DNA from: Chitinophagaceae bacterium UBA1931
GTDB lineage: Bacteria > Bacteroidota > Bacteroidia > Chitinophagales > Chitinophagaceae
Length of the DNA stretch: 64,000 bases
Assembly (NCBI GenBank): GCA_002337125.1
Contig: DDFJ01000004.1
Span: 1,415,889-1,479,888, forward strand
Direction: 5' to 3'
This document shows, one piece after another, positions 51,400-60,798 of this stretch (positions are counted from its first letter, which is position 1; each line of letters starts with the position of its first letter). Below the pieces are notes generated by a model, which saw only the letters and a list, made by a program, of their open reading frames with translations, ran no database searches and had not been told where the DNA came from. Position numbers and translations under genes: made by a program.

Positions 51400-52917
51400 A
51401 TGGAAATAACATTGGAGCAGATCCAGGATTTTAAAGGCAAATACCCAAAACAAATCTGGGGGTTGTTTTTTAGTGAAATGTGGGAAAGGTTTTGCTTTTA
51501 TGGAATGAGGGGAATGCTCGTTTTTTTCATGATATCACAGCTGAACTTTGCTGAAACAAAAGCGAATCTTCAGTATGGAGCCACACAGGCTTTTGTATAT
51601 GCCTTTACATTTATTGGAGGTCTTTTTGCCGATAAAATTCTTGGCTTCAGGAAATCTCTTTTCTGGGGAGGGCTTTTGATGATTACCGGCAGTATTATTC
51701 TGTCGATTGATCCGCATAAATTTTTCTTCCTTGGTATATCCTTTACCGTTATTGGCACCGGTTTCTTTAAACCCAATATCTCTTCAATGGTAGGGTATCT
51801 TTATAAAACAGGCGATTCCAGGAGAGATGCAGGATTTTCTTTGTTCTATGCCGGTATTAATCTTGGTGCTTTATTAGGAGGATACTTTTGTATAGCAATT
51901 GGGAAAGGCGATATGTTTTCAAATTCAATACCTGAAAACATGAGGTGGAATGTTGCTTTCAGCCTGGCTGCAGTTGTAATGGTCATCAGCCTTATCAATT
52001 TCATCTTTACACAAAAGAAGCTTGGACCAATCGGGTTGCAGCCGCAAAAAGTTCATGCAGACGGTTCTTCAACAGCCATCAGTAAATGGAAAGAAATATC
52101 GGTTTATGCAGGCTCAATTGTTGCAATTCCCCTGATTATGGCAATGGTGTCGAAAACAGAATACACAGATTACTTCATGTTTTCCATCGGGCCTCTTACT
52201 TTGCTGTACCTGTTTTATGAAATGACTAAAGTAAATTCTGCAGAGCGTAAAAAACTCATTGCAGCTTTAGTATTCATTTTGTTTTCTATTATTTTCTGGG
52301 CCATCTATGAGCAGGCAGGAGGTTCGTTAAGCATTTTTGCTGCCAACAATCTCAATAATAATTTAATGGGATTAAAACTGGATCCAAATGGTGTAAACAA
52401 TTCCGGAGGCTCATTCTTTATTATTTTCCTTGCACCGTTGCTGGGTTTATTATGGATATGGCTCGACAAAAAACATAAAGATCCGAATACAATTGTCAAG
52501 TTTGGATTAGGATTTCTTTTTCTTGCCCTTGGCTATTATTTTCTTTTTGGCACAAGATGGTTTGCAAATGCAGCGGGTGTTACATCTTTAAACTTTTTCA
52601 CGCTGGCATTATTGGTAATCACTTTTGGCGAATTATGTCTTTCTCCAATCGGGCTTTCAATTATGACTAAGCTTTCAACAAAAAACCTGCAGGGAATGAT
52701 GATGGGTATGTGGTTTTTAGCCAGTGCTTACGGCCAATACGTTGCAGGTCTTTTGGGTGCAGGTATTGCTTCTGCAAAAGAAGGAGCATCAAATCATTCA
52801 GCGCTATTAGCGTATACACTTGGATATAAACAGCTGGCCATTTATGCGCTGATTGCTGGTATAGTATTATTAGCTATTTCACCTTGGGTTAAAAAATTAA
52901 TGCAGGAAGTAAAATAA
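51400..52917 (+). CDS. POT-family proton-dependent oligopeptide transporter, copy 2
   Basis: The 505-residue protein has the same signatures as its neighbour: EMWERFCFYGMRGMLVFFM near 26, GTGFFKPNISSMVGYLY near 120, FYAGINLGALLG and FGELCLSPIGLS near 412. The two are clearly paralogues but diverged, so the duplication is not recent. Co-transcription is likely. A shared terminator follows. Confidence 0.94.
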   Translation: MEITLEQIQDFKGKYPKQIWGLFFSEMWERFCFYGMRGMLVFFMISQLNFAETKANLQYGATQAFVYAFTFIGGLFADKILGFRKSLFWGGLLMITGSIILSIDPHKFFFLGISFTVIGTGFFKPNISSMVGYLYKTGDSRRDAGFSLFYAGINLGALLGGYFCIAIGKGDMFSNSIPENMRWNVAFSLAAVVMVISLINFIFTQKKLGPIGLQPQKVHADGSSTAISKWKEISVYAGSIVAIPLIMAMVSKTEYTDYFMFSIGPLTLLYLFYEMTKVNSAERKKLIAALVFILFSIIFWAIYEQAGGSLSIFAANNLNNNLMGLKLDPNGVNNSGGSFFIIFLAPLLGLLWIWLDKKHKDPNTIVKFGLGFLFLALGYYFLFGTRWFANAAGVTSLNFFTLALLVITFGELCLSPIGLSIMTKLSTKNLQGMMMGMWFLASAYGQYVAGLLGAGIASAKEGASNHSALLAYTLGYKQLAIYALIAGIVLLAISPWVKKLMQEVK

Positions 52918-52946
52918 AACCAGTTACAGAATAACATTACTCAAAT

Positions 52947-52977
52947 AAAAATGCCTCCACTAAGGAGGCATTTTTTT
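52947..52977. terminator. bidirectional terminator between POT and glycosyltransferase genes
   Basis: A perfect stem AAAATGCCTCC / GGAGGCATTTT (52948-52958, 52964-52974) with a 5-nt loop is flanked by A-rich sequence on one side and T-rich on the other. Confidence 0.85.
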
Positions 52978-53006
52978 GTCTCAATATTCATAAAGGCCAG
53001 TAAGCA

Positions 53007-54059
53007 CTATGCTATGCCCAGCAATGAAGCCGCTGCTTTTGCCTGGCGAAGCATAAAGAATTCCTGTGCTGGTTGCGCTGCAATCTGCTCGTACAACTCT
53101 GTATACTTGCTGGTAATATTTTCAATACTGTACCTGTAACGCATTTTCCATCCGTTATTGACTAATGCATCCCTGTATTCTTCGTTTTCAATCACTTTTA
53201 AAATGCCTCTGCGAATGTCAAGTACATTGTAAGGATTCACTTTGCAGGCAGCGTCGTCTGCAATTTCATCCATAGGAGAAATCCGGCTGGTTATCAACGG
53301 GCGACCTACGGCACATGCCTCAAGTATGGGCAGGCCAAAACCTTCATAAGTTGATGCAAAAACAACCATATCGCATAATTCGTATTGTTGTTTTAATTCT
53401 TGAAATGAAAGATTCGTGTATGTTTTAAAATCAATTTTATTTTCCTGTAATACAAGCTGTGTTTCTACATCGAGGCTGCCGATGATATGCAGTTCACAAT
53501 TCAGCCCTTTTAATGCCACAGCAAGATTTTGAATATTTTTATTTTCTTTTGTTCCGATTTGTAAAATACGTGGACGTTCTGCATTAAATGCTTTTGGTTT
53601 AAACTTAAACCTGGGATCAAAAAAGTTAGGAACTACTTTAATTTTTGATTCATCCACACCTGTCAGCTTAACTAATTCTTTTTTTGTTTTTTCACTGATA
53701 ACAGTGATTGTATTTGCACGCCACATTGGCAACTGGTACCAGAAAAATTTAAATAACCAGTACTTCAGATTCAGTTTATTGTACTTGGTCAGAAACACAC
53801 AATCATGAATTGTAAGAACGGTGTTACGCTTTTTCATACCAAGTGATACATAGTGAATATCGCCGGTAATATGGTTAATCTCTCCCTGGTGTGCTGATGA
53901 TTTGAAAATATTTTTTACAACATTAATGATTGAAGGAACTTCAAACTTCTTTGCTTTAATATCACTTTGCAAACTTACCTGGGAAGTTACATTATCGAAG
54001 AGTGCTTCGATACTGAAAGCGTGGAGCCTTTTTTTGCGGAAGAAATAAGATACTTCCAT
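53007..54059 (-). CDS. GT4-type glycosyltransferase
   Basis: I chose ATG 54059 (350 residues: MEVSYFFRKKRLHAFSIEALF). The longer frame to 54128 overlaps the promoter. The protein has two Rossmann-like halves, with TVLTIHDCVFL in the first and the donor-binding motif FASTYEGFGLPILEACAVG near 255 (E-x7-E) in the second. It transfers a sugar from a nucleotide donor, probably in surface polysaccharide synthesis; the sugar is unknown. It is monocistronic, without a surrounding capsule cluster. Confidence 0.9.
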   Translation of the reverse strand: MEVSYFFRKKRLHAFSIEALFDNVTSQVSLQSDIKAKKFEVPSIINVVKNIFKSSAHQGEINHITGDIHYVSLGMKKRNTVLTIHDCVFLTKYNKLNLKYWLFKFFWYQLPMWRANTITVISEKTKKELVKLTGVDESKIKVVPNFFDPRFKFKPKAFNAERPRILQIGTKENKNIQNLAVALKGLNCELHIIGSLDVETQLVLQENKIDFKTYTNLSFQELKQQYELCDMVVFASTYEGFGLPILEACAVGRPLITSRISPMDEIADDAACKVNPYNVLDIRRGILKVIENEEYRDALVNNGWKMRYRYSIENITSKYTELYEQIAAQPAQEFFMLRQAKAAASLLGIA

Positions 54060-54097
54060 GGATATTGGAACGTTTGGTTTTTGAATATTGGACAATA

Positions 54098-54128
54098 CAA
54101 ATATAGGCTGGTCTGCGCTGTTCAGCAA
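54098..54128 (-). promoter_or_regulatory. promoter of the glycosyltransferase gene
   Basis: On the minus strand, TTG (54126-54128), 20 bp, then TATATTTG (54098-54105). The leader to ATG 54059 would be about 35 nt. Confidence 0.65.
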
Positions 54129-54207
54129 TAGCGATTTCCACCTAAAATTAGGGCAGTAATTTTACTTACTGCCCTAATAAATCAGTTGAATAAACTCACT
54201 CCAAAGC

Positions 54208-55404
54208 TCAAATAAAATCAAGCGGAGCAATGTTTTGCTTCAATATGGTACCTGCGTCCGCTCCCAGCCAGTTATTCAGAACCGTAGCATACACTTGCCT
54301 GAAATCAACCTGGTATTTCAGATCGCCATCGTCAAGGTTTTTTAAGTCGGGTAATGAGTTATACAATCCCTGTTTCTTCAACCCACCCCCAATAAAAAAC
54401 ATATTATTGGCTTTTCCGTGGTCGGTTCCGCCACTGGCATTTTGAGAAACCCTTCTGCCAAACTCTGAGAAAGTAAACAACAGCACATCGTTAAACCGGT
54501 TGTTTGTTTTCAGATCTTTCACAAATGCTTTTACAGCATCATTGAGTTCTGTAAACAGTCGCTTTTGCTGTGCTTCCTGGTTGATATGTGTATCAAAACT
54601 TCCCAATGAAATGTAATACACTTTTGTATTGATATCACTGAAAATAAGCGAGGCAATTGTTTTCAATCCTTTTCCAAGATCGGTATTAGGATAAGTTTCA
54701 CCCGATGGGTGCAGCCTGCTCTGTTTAAAAATATAATCAGCACTTGAAACAGTTTCAGCCATCGTTTTGTACAGGTATTCAACCGGCTGCTCATGCTCGG
54801 CTTTATGCTGCGCCAGCATATCTTTAAAATATTTTTCCTGGCTGGTAGTGTACAATCTGCGGGGATCTTCGAGAGCAATTCCTTTAATGTCTTCGCCCTT
54901 TAATGCAAGACTGAGCACATCGTCAATTTCCAATGCCTGCGTTGGTTTATCGCAGCCTTTACATTGAGCATCAAGATATCGTCCCACCCAACCTGTATTC
55001 CAGTAGTCGCTGCTGTTGCTTGCTGTATGCCAGATATCCATGCTGCGGAAATGACTTTTATCGGGATTGGGATAGCCCACACTGTTGAAAATGCCAAGAC
55101 TTCCATCATCATACAAATCTTTGAATGCAGTCAATGAAGGATGAAGTGCAGCTTCATCGGTTAATGCCAATGCATCGGTACGTTGAATACCCAACTTTGG
55201 ACGGTTGCTGTAATAAAGATCATTTCTTACCGGTATCACCGTATTTAAACCATCATTACCACCACTGAGCTGGATAATAACGGTAACCTTGTTGCCCGGG
55301 GGAACAAGCGATCCTTTTTCAAATGCTTTCAGAAACTCAGGCATAAGCATAGAGGCCGTTGCCAATGAACCAAGTTGAATAAATCCTCTGCGTTTTATAA
55401 GCAT
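54208..55404 (-). CDS. DUF1501 protein, exported via Tat-like signal
   Basis: The 398-residue protein begins with a basic, twin-Arg-containing signal (MLIKRRGFIQLGSLATASM). It shows the DUF1501 pattern: VIIQLSGGNDGLNTVIPV near 42, HPSLTAFKDLYDDG near 87, SLGSFDTHINQ near 270 and FSEFGRRVSQNASGGTDHG near 310, an alkaline-phosphatase-like fold with metal ligands in the last two. The biochemical role is unknown. It follows the DUF1800 gene by 52 bp; the two families are regularly encoded together. Confidence 0.9.
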   Translation of the reverse strand: MLIKRRGFIQLGSLATASMLMPEFLKAFEKGSLVPPGNKVTVIIQLSGGNDGLNTVIPVRNDLYYSNRPKLGIQRTDALALTDEAALHPSLTAFKDLYDDGSLGIFNSVGYPNPDKSHFRSMDIWHTASNSSDYWNTGWVGRYLDAQCKGCDKPTQALEIDDVLSLALKGEDIKGIALEDPRRLYTTSQEKYFKDMLAQHKAEHEQPVEYLYKTMAETVSSADYIFKQSRLHPSGETYPNTDLGKGLKTIASLIFSDINTKVYYISLGSFDTHINQEAQQKRLFTELNDAVKAFVKDLKTNNRFNDVLLFTFSEFGRRVSQNASGGTDHGKANNMFFIGGGLKKQGLYNSLPDLKNLDDGDLKYQVDFRQVYATVLNNWLGADAGTILKQNIAPLDFI

Positions 55405-55456
55405 ATTCTCTTTTTAAATTTTATCAATCCAGGTCTGAAGCCGGAATATTATTTAC

Positions 55457-56884
55457 TTAACACATCTGGTATTCAGGTGTGCTCATGAGTTGAATCATTG
55501 CTGTTTGAATGTATTGTTCCCTCGCCGATGCATCAACATACTTCTCCACTAACTCTTTATTAAATGAAGCTGAATTTCCCTGCCAAACATGATCAGCAAT
55601 GGATGCAAGCAGGTTTTCTCTTGAAGTTTTTTCCAGTTGATGAAACAATGTATCCCAGTTAACGACTGCCTGGATCATTTTACCACCAGCTTTGCGCTGT
55701 ACTTTTCCCATTTCCTGATCATCATCCGATTTTGGTTTTACATTGATCGATTCTTTATTCCAAACAAATTGGGGAATACGCATACGGAACATAAGCGAAG
55801 AACTGTCGATCCAGTTTAAGCCACCTGGCCAGCCGGCAACATTGGGCGGATAAAATAAAATCTGCCCGAGAATTTTCTGCACCTGCAGCAACACTTCTTC
55901 ATTTTCAAACTGCATGGGCATTGCCCTGCGGATACCAACAATTAACTCAACAGGCGACTTTACTCTTGTGCCGATATTTTTTGCATCATAAAACCAATCA
56001 CTGGTAAAAATGTCTTTTAGTAAAGCTGCAATATCATAACCCGATTTATAAAACTTATCAGTAAGCATTTTTACTTTTTGATCATCCACTTCATCGTTTA
56101 CAAAATAGCGGTAGATTTTTTTAGTGATGTAGACAGAAGTTTGCTTTTGTTCAAGCAGAATATCTAAAATATCATCGCCATTGAAGTTGCCGGTTTTACC
56201 CAATACTGTTTTTTCGCCATCATCATGCAACATCGGACGAAAAACAAAATCACCATTCAATTTAAACTGCCAGCCAGTAAATGCTCTTGCAGCTTCTTTA
56301 ATATCTTTTTCGGTATAGTTACCTCTTCCCATCGTAAACAATTCCATTACTTCACGGGCAAAGTTTTCGTTGGGATGCTGCTTACGGTTTTGCTGGTTAT
56401 TTAGAAAAGCAAGCATCGCTGCACTGCGGCTTACTTCTTTTAACATCGTTCCAAAATTGCCCAAAGCATTTTTGCGGATAATGTTTATCAGATCCTGCTG
56501 GTACAAGGCATTCAGATTGCGGCACGCAAAATGACCATGCCAGAACAACGCAACCTTTTCACGAAGTTGCTGTTCACTGTTCACCATTTCATCAAGCCAT
56601 TCCAAATTGAGATTCCTGATTTCTTCTCTTGATTTTTTCTGCATCTCCTGTTTTTGCTCCTGGTTTAATTCGGTTTTGCGGATGCCATCAATGCCATTCA
56701 TCAACCCATCGGCAAAATTTGTTGCCACTTTAAATGGCATAGGCTCTTTGGAAGATGCCTTTTCTAATGCTTCATAAAATTTTCGGGGAGAGGATTTGAT
56801 TACATCGTTCCACTGTTCAACGGCTGGGCCAAAGCCTGCACGCCAAAGCAGGTGTTGATTTTTTTGTTGTACTGAAACCGGCAT
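55457..56884 (-). CDS. DUF1800 protein
   Basis: The 475-residue, mostly helical protein has the DUF1800 hallmarks: HLLWRAGFGP at the N-terminus, REKVALFWHGHFACR near 110, NFAREVMELFTMGRGNYTEKDIKEAARAFTGW near 175 (key residues F-x-R-E-x-x-E-L-F and A-R-x-x-T-G-W), and NVAGWPGGLNWIDS near 360. The function is unknown. It is first of the DUF1800-DUF1501 pair. It lacks an obvious signal peptide at this start. Confidence 0.9.
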   Translation of the reverse strand: MPVSVQQKNQHLLWRAGFGPAVEQWNDVIKSSPRKFYEALEKASSKEPMPFKVATNFADGLMNGIDGIRKTELNQEQKQEMQKKSREEIRNLNLEWLDEMVNSEQQLREKVALFWHGHFACRNLNALYQQDLINIIRKNALGNFGTMLKEVSRSAAMLAFLNNQQNRKQHPNENFAREVMELFTMGRGNYTEKDIKEAARAFTGWQFKLNGDFVFRPMLHDDGEKTVLGKTGNFNGDDILDILLEQKQTSVYITKKIYRYFVNDEVDDQKVKMLTDKFYKSGYDIAALLKDIFTSDWFYDAKNIGTRVKSPVELIVGIRRAMPMQFENEEVLLQVQKILGQILFYPPNVAGWPGGLNWIDSSSLMFRMRIPQFVWNKESINVKPKSDDDQEMGKVQRKAGGKMIQAVVNWDTLFHQLEKTSRENLLASIADHVWQGNSASFNKELVEKYVDASAREQYIQTAMIQLMSTPEYQMC

Positions 56885-57137
56885 GAGTAAGAATTATTTT
56901 GGTTCGACCAATAACAAATCAATTGGTTTAATGGCTGTAATAACGCTTCGCCCATAAAATAATTGGTTAAGCATTTCAGAAAATGGAAAAGAATGAATCT
57001 TTAAAAAGCATTTTTTGCTTTGTAAACTCTATTAAAGAAGTACTCTTCCTAAGTAAAACTCCTTTTATCCAGGATTTTTGAAAAAAAATTTCACTTTGCC
57101 TAACAACTGTCAGGAAAAAACTAATAAATTCACGAAT

Positions 57138-57145
57138 TATCTTTT
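57138..57145 (+). promoter_or_regulatory. -7-like element of the M43 protease gene
   Basis: TATCTTTT, one mismatch to TAnnTTTG, 25 nt before ATG 57171. It makes the frame from 57078 unlikely as the start. Confidence 0.35.
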
Positions 57146-57170
57146 TTTCAACTCTAAATCAACTAACAAC

Positions 57171-58160
57171 ATGAGAAGAATTGCATTATTCGCAACTTTA
57201 GGAATTCTTGTATTCGCTTCGTGTAACAAGAAAAAAACAGAAGCAACTGCTCCAGAAGAATCAACCACAATTACACAAAGAAAATGTGCTTCGTATGAAG
57301 TTTTACAGGCTCAATTAAAAGCTGATCCTTCTTTACAAAAAAGGATGGATGAGATTGAAGCTTTCACAGCCCGTTTTGTTCAAAATCCTTCTGCATTCAG
57401 AGTTTCTAACGATACGCTTTATCTGCCGGTTTGGGTGAATGTACTTTACAGAACTGCTGCTGAAAATATTTCAAATGCGCAGATTCAATCACAAATTGAT
57501 GTACTGAATGAAGATTATGCTGCAACGAACTCTGATTACAACAGTACTCCATCTATTTTTACAGGAGTGCGTTCAGGTAACATCAAAATCAAATTTGTTT
57601 GGTCAACGTCAAATGTTACCCGCAAATCAACAACAAAATCAAGCTGGAGAACGGATGATTCAATGAAGAAAAGTGCAAAGGGTGGTATTAATCCAACTAA
57701 TCCAACAACTACATTAAACCTTTGGTCATGCAACCTTGCAAACGGAATTTTGGGTTATGCCCAATTCCCTGGCGGAAGTTCTACTACTGACGGTGTGGTA
57801 ATATTATACTCTGCTTTTGGCAGCCGTGCAAAATATCCCGGTGGTACATATATCTCTACTTATGATAAGGGAAGAACTGCCACTCACGAAGTTGGTCACT
57901 GGTTCAACCTCCGTCATATCTGGGGCGATGCTACTTGCGGTAATGACCAGGTAGGTGACACACCATCTCATAATGCAGCAAACTATGGTTGCCCATCTTA
58001 CCCTCATTTAAGCACATGCTCAGGCACACCTGTTGAAATGACCATGAACTATATGGATTATACAGATGATGCATGTATGTATATGTTTACTGCAGGACAA
58101 GCCACACGTATGCAGGCTACATTTGCTGTTGGTGGACCAAGAGCGAGCTTGAGACCTTAA
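57171..58160 (+). CDS. M43 (pappalysin-type) zinc metalloprotease lipoprotein
   Basis: I chose ATG 57171 (329 residues), which gives a lipoprotein signal ending FASC (Cys near 18). The metzincin zinc site is HEVGHWFNLRH: His239, Glu240, His243 and His249. The Met-turn is NYMDYTDD near 293. The region IPVWVNVLYRT-like (LYLPVWVNVLYR) near 85 is the conserved start of M43 catalytic domains. It should be anchored outside the cytoplasm and degrade proteins. No inhibitor or maturation partner is adjacent. Strong terminator downstream. Confidence 0.92.
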   Translation: MRRIALFATLGILVFASCNKKKTEATAPEESTTITQRKCASYEVLQAQLKADPSLQKRMDEIEAFTARFVQNPSAFRVSNDTLYLPVWVNVLYRTAAENISNAQIQSQIDVLNEDYAATNSDYNSTPSIFTGVRSGNIKIKFVWSTSNVTRKSTTKSSWRTDDSMKKSAKGGINPTNPTTTLNLWSCNLANGILGYAQFPGGSSTTDGVVILYSAFGSRAKYPGGTYISTYDKGRTATHEVGHWFNLRHIWGDATCGNDQVGDTPSHNAANYGCPSYPHLSTCSGTPVEMTMNYMDYTDDACMYMFTAGQATRMQATFAVGGPRASLRP

Positions 58161-58185
58161 TTTTTGATAAATGATATATAAAAGA

Positions 58186-58214
58186 GCCCCGAAGTTAAAT
58201 CGGGGCTTTTTTGT
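58186..58214 (+). terminator. terminator after the M43 protease gene
   Basis: Perfect 8-bp stem AGCCCCGA / TCGGGGCT with a 7-nt loop, followed by TTTTTTG. Confidence 0.85.
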
Positions 58215-58246
58215 GTTACGCATAGGTTTATAGAAGAATAGTTGTG

Positions 58247-58897
58247 TTATTTGATAATCCATCTTGCGCCTATACCGATATTGCTGAGGTAACCAAGGCC
58301 GAGGCTGGAGTTGAATGAAAAATTCCGATCAGTTGTTTTATAACCTCCTGCTGATTTTGTTTCACGCCATGAATAACCAAGTTCAGCAAAATCTGCAAAA
58401 CGCAGATCAAGCATAAACTTATCGCTCCATTTATATGCAAGTCCAGGATGAACCCCAATGCTTATACCATATTGTTTTGTATCAGGATTTGAAGTGTTTC
58501 CGCTGTTATCCTTGTAATAATTTATCCCAGCCCTTCCTTCTCCGTAAACAAAAAATCCCTTGCCGAGTGGTTTGTATATTTTTGAAAAATATCCACCCGA
58601 TACACTAAAATTATCGGAGCTGCTATTTGAAGATGGCTGAGAGGGATTTTCATATTTTGACTTTCCATATCCGGTATTAATAAAGAAGCCATTCAACCTG
58701 TTTGCTTTTTTGGCAAATCCCATTTCTAATCCAAGGCTAAAACTATTATTTACAGAGTTGGTGTTTGATGGTTTATAATCAGTTTTTCCTGTATGAATGT
58801 TTAATCCAGCACCTAATACTTTATTTCCTTTCTGAAATTGTGCGTTGGCTGTAATAACGAAAATGGAGCATACAAAGAGTGTAAGAAATTTTTGCAT
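58247..58897 (-). CDS. outer-membrane beta-barrel protein
   Basis: I chose ATG 58897 (216 residues), which starts the signal peptide (MQKFLTLFVCSIFVITANAQ). The mature part alternates Gly and aromatic residues in short strands (FSLGLEMGFAKKANRLNGFFINTGYG, with later YFSKIYKPLGKGFFVYGEG) and ends LSNIGIGARWIIK. That fits an eight-stranded barrel of the OmpA-like/OprW type. Function unknown. It is monocistronic and convergent with the protease gene. Confidence 0.78.
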   Translation of the reverse strand: MQKFLTLFVCSIFVITANAQFQKGNKVLGAGLNIHTGKTDYKPSNTNSVNNSFSLGLEMGFAKKANRLNGFFINTGYGKSKYENPSQPSSNSSSDNFSVSGGYFSKIYKPLGKGFFVYGEGRAGINYYKDNSGNTSNPDTKQYGISIGVHPGLAYKWSDKFMLDLRFADFAELGYSWRETKSAGGYKTTDRNFSFNSSLGLGYLSNIGIGARWIIK

Positions 58898-58989
58898 AGT
58901 GTTGTGTTTTGGTGAAATGCAAGTGTACTTCACGCTATGCTAAATGGATGTTAACAAAAACGATTTAGCAAAACATTGACAACAAAAAA

Positions 58990-59016
58990 ATGATGCCTGA
59001 TCGTTTGACCAGGCAT
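58990..59016 (-). terminator. terminator of serS
   Basis: On the minus strand a stem of about 12 bp (TGATGCCTGGTC with GATCAGGCATCA, one G-T pair) and 4-nt loop is followed by TTTTTTTG. Confidence 0.85.
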
Positions 59017-59028
59017 CAGCAAAAAAAG

Positions 59029-60300
59029 TTATTGAAGAATATCAGCTCCGTAATACGGGCGCAGCACTTCAGGAATAACAATTCCATTTTCGGTTTGATT
59101 GTTTTCCAGTAATGCAGCCAGTATTCTTGGTAATGCAAGCGAACTGCCGTTGAGCGAATGAGCAAGTTGTGGTTTTCCCTTCTCATCTTTAAAACGGATT
59201 TTCATGCGGTTGGTCTGGTAGTTTTCAAAGTTGCTCACACTTGAACATTCCAGCCATTTCTTTTGTGCCCCGCTCCATACTTCAAAGTCGTATGTAAGTG
59301 CTGAAGTAAAACTCATATCGCCACCACACAAACGAAGAATACGATATTTCAATCCCAGCGATTGTACCAGCTTTTCGACATGGGCTACCATTTCATCTAA
59401 CGATTCGTAACTTTTATCGGGATGAACCAGCTGAACAATTTCAACTTTATCAAACTGGTGAACACGGTTCAGCCCACGTACATCAGCACCAAAACTTCCT
59501 GCTTCTCTTCTGAAACAAGGTGTGTATGCTGTCATTTTAATCGGCAAATCGGTTTCTTTTAAAATATCATCCCTGTAAATATTGGTAACAGGAACTTCAG
59601 CTGTTGGAATCATGTAAAAATTATCAGCCGGCATGTAATACATCTGTCCTTCTTTATCGGGCAGCTGGCCTGTACCGTAAGCAGTTGCTTCATTTACCAT
59701 GTAAGGCGGAATGTATTCGGTATATCCTGCAGCAGTATTATAATCTAAAAAATAACTGATGAGTGCTCTCTGCAGTTTCGCTCCTTTTCCTTTGTAAACA
59801 GGAAAACCGCTGCCGGTGATTTTTACACCCAGTTCAAAATTTACAATATCGTATTGCTTAATCAGATCCCAGTGAGGAACTGCATTGGCAGGCAATACAG
59901 GATCAGCTCCAGCTTCTTTCACATTCACATTGTCTTCAGGAGTTTTACCTGCAGGCACAAGTGTGGAAGGAAGGTTGGGCAACTTCACCAGCAAATCATT
60001 GACCTGCTGTTCAAGTGCAGCTAATTCGTCCGCAATTTGTTTGGATGATTCTTTATACTGTGCAACTTCTGTTTTCTTTTGTTCGGCAGCTTCTTTCTCA
60101 CCTTTGCCCATCAGCATTCCAATTTCTTTGGAAGCGGCATTTACTTTAGAAGCAAGCTCATCATTTTCCAGTTGTGTTTTTCTGCGCTTCTCATCAAGCG
60201 AAATAATTTCATCCACAAGATTAAGATCAGCAAAGTTTTTAACGGCTAAACGTTCTTTCACCAAATCTCTGTTCTGACGGATAAATGCCAATTGTAACAT
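59029..60300 (-). CDS. serS: seryl-tRNA synthetase
   Basis: The 423-residue class II synthetase has the N-terminal tRNA-binding coiled coil (about 25-105), motif 2 FRREAGSFGADVRGLNRVHQF near 270 and motif 3 GSSLALPRILAALLE near 388. It charges serine tRNAs, including the tRNA-Ser(GGA) in this window. A TATCTTTG element 16 nt upstream gives it its own promoter, although GNAT and nadE are co-oriented upstream. Confidence 0.97.
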   Translation of the reverse strand: MLQLAFIRQNRDLVKERLAVKNFADLNLVDEIISLDEKRRKTQLENDELASKVNAASKEIGMLMGKGEKEAAEQKKTEVAQYKESSKQIADELAALEQQVNDLLVKLPNLPSTLVPAGKTPEDNVNVKEAGADPVLPANAVPHWDLIKQYDIVNFELGVKITGSGFPVYKGKGAKLQRALISYFLDYNTAAGYTEYIPPYMVNEATAYGTGQLPDKEGQMYYMPADNFYMIPTAEVPVTNIYRDDILKETDLPIKMTAYTPCFRREAGSFGADVRGLNRVHQFDKVEIVQLVHPDKSYESLDEMVAHVEKLVQSLGLKYRILRLCGGDMSFTSALTYDFEVWSGAQKKWLECSSVSNFENYQTNRMKIRFKDEKGKPQLAHSLNGSSLALPRILAALLENNQTENGIVIPEVLRPYYGADILQ

Positions 60301-60316
60301 AACTCAAATTTTGCAG

Positions 60317-60324
60317 CAAAGATA
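60317..60324 (-). promoter_or_regulatory. -7 element of serS
   Basis: On the minus strand this reads TATCTTTG, ending 16 nt before the serS ATG. Confidence 0.65.
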
Positions 60325-60354
60325 ACGGATGAAGGCCATAAGCGAAATGACTGC

Positions 60355-60789
60355 TTATGGTTCTTTCTTATACCTGTCGGGGTGATGAATATGCATCCAT
60401 CTATCAGTAAATGTAAGTGGCACAAAGCCGAACTGTGCATACAAGCCATGCGCATCTTTTGTTGCCAGCATCATGCGGCGGAATCCCTGCAGATCGGGAT
60501 GGTTTAAAATTTCTTCCATCAGCCATTTACTTAATCCCTGTCCACGGTAAGCTTCATCAATAAACACATCAGCCAAATAGCCAAACGTTGCCTTGTCGGT
60601 AATTACTCTTGCAAAACCTATTTGCCTGCCGAGGTGAAACACGCCGAAGCAAAGCGAATTGTCAATGGATCTCTGAACAGTTTCAATTGGAATATCTTTT
60701 GCCCAGTAAGACTGAGATAAAAACCCATGAATATATTCCAGGTTAAAAAATGTTGTATCGGTTGTTATTGCAAATCCTTCTCTTGACAT
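60355..60789 (-). CDS. GNAT-family N-acetyltransferase
   Basis: The 144-residue protein has a GNAT domain with the acetyl-CoA motif LADVFIDEAYRGQGLSKWLMEEIL (key residues R-G-x-G near 90) and the C-terminal DAHGLYAQFGFVPL strand-helix. The substrate is unknown. It starts 9 bp after nadE and is probably co-transcribed with it. Confidence 0.88.
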   Translation of the reverse strand: MSREGFAITTDTTFFNLEYIHGFLSQSYWAKDIPIETVQRSIDNSLCFGVFHLGRQIGFARVITDKATFGYLADVFIDEAYRGQGLSKWLMEEILNHPDLQGFRRMMLATKDAHGLYAQFGFVPLTFTDRWMHIHHPDRYKKEP

Positions 60790-60798
60790 AGACTTAAT

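Noticed and set aside
54060..54128. N-terminal extension of the glycosyltransferase
   Set aside because: The segment overlaps a good -33/-7 promoter at 54098-54128, so transcription should start inside it.
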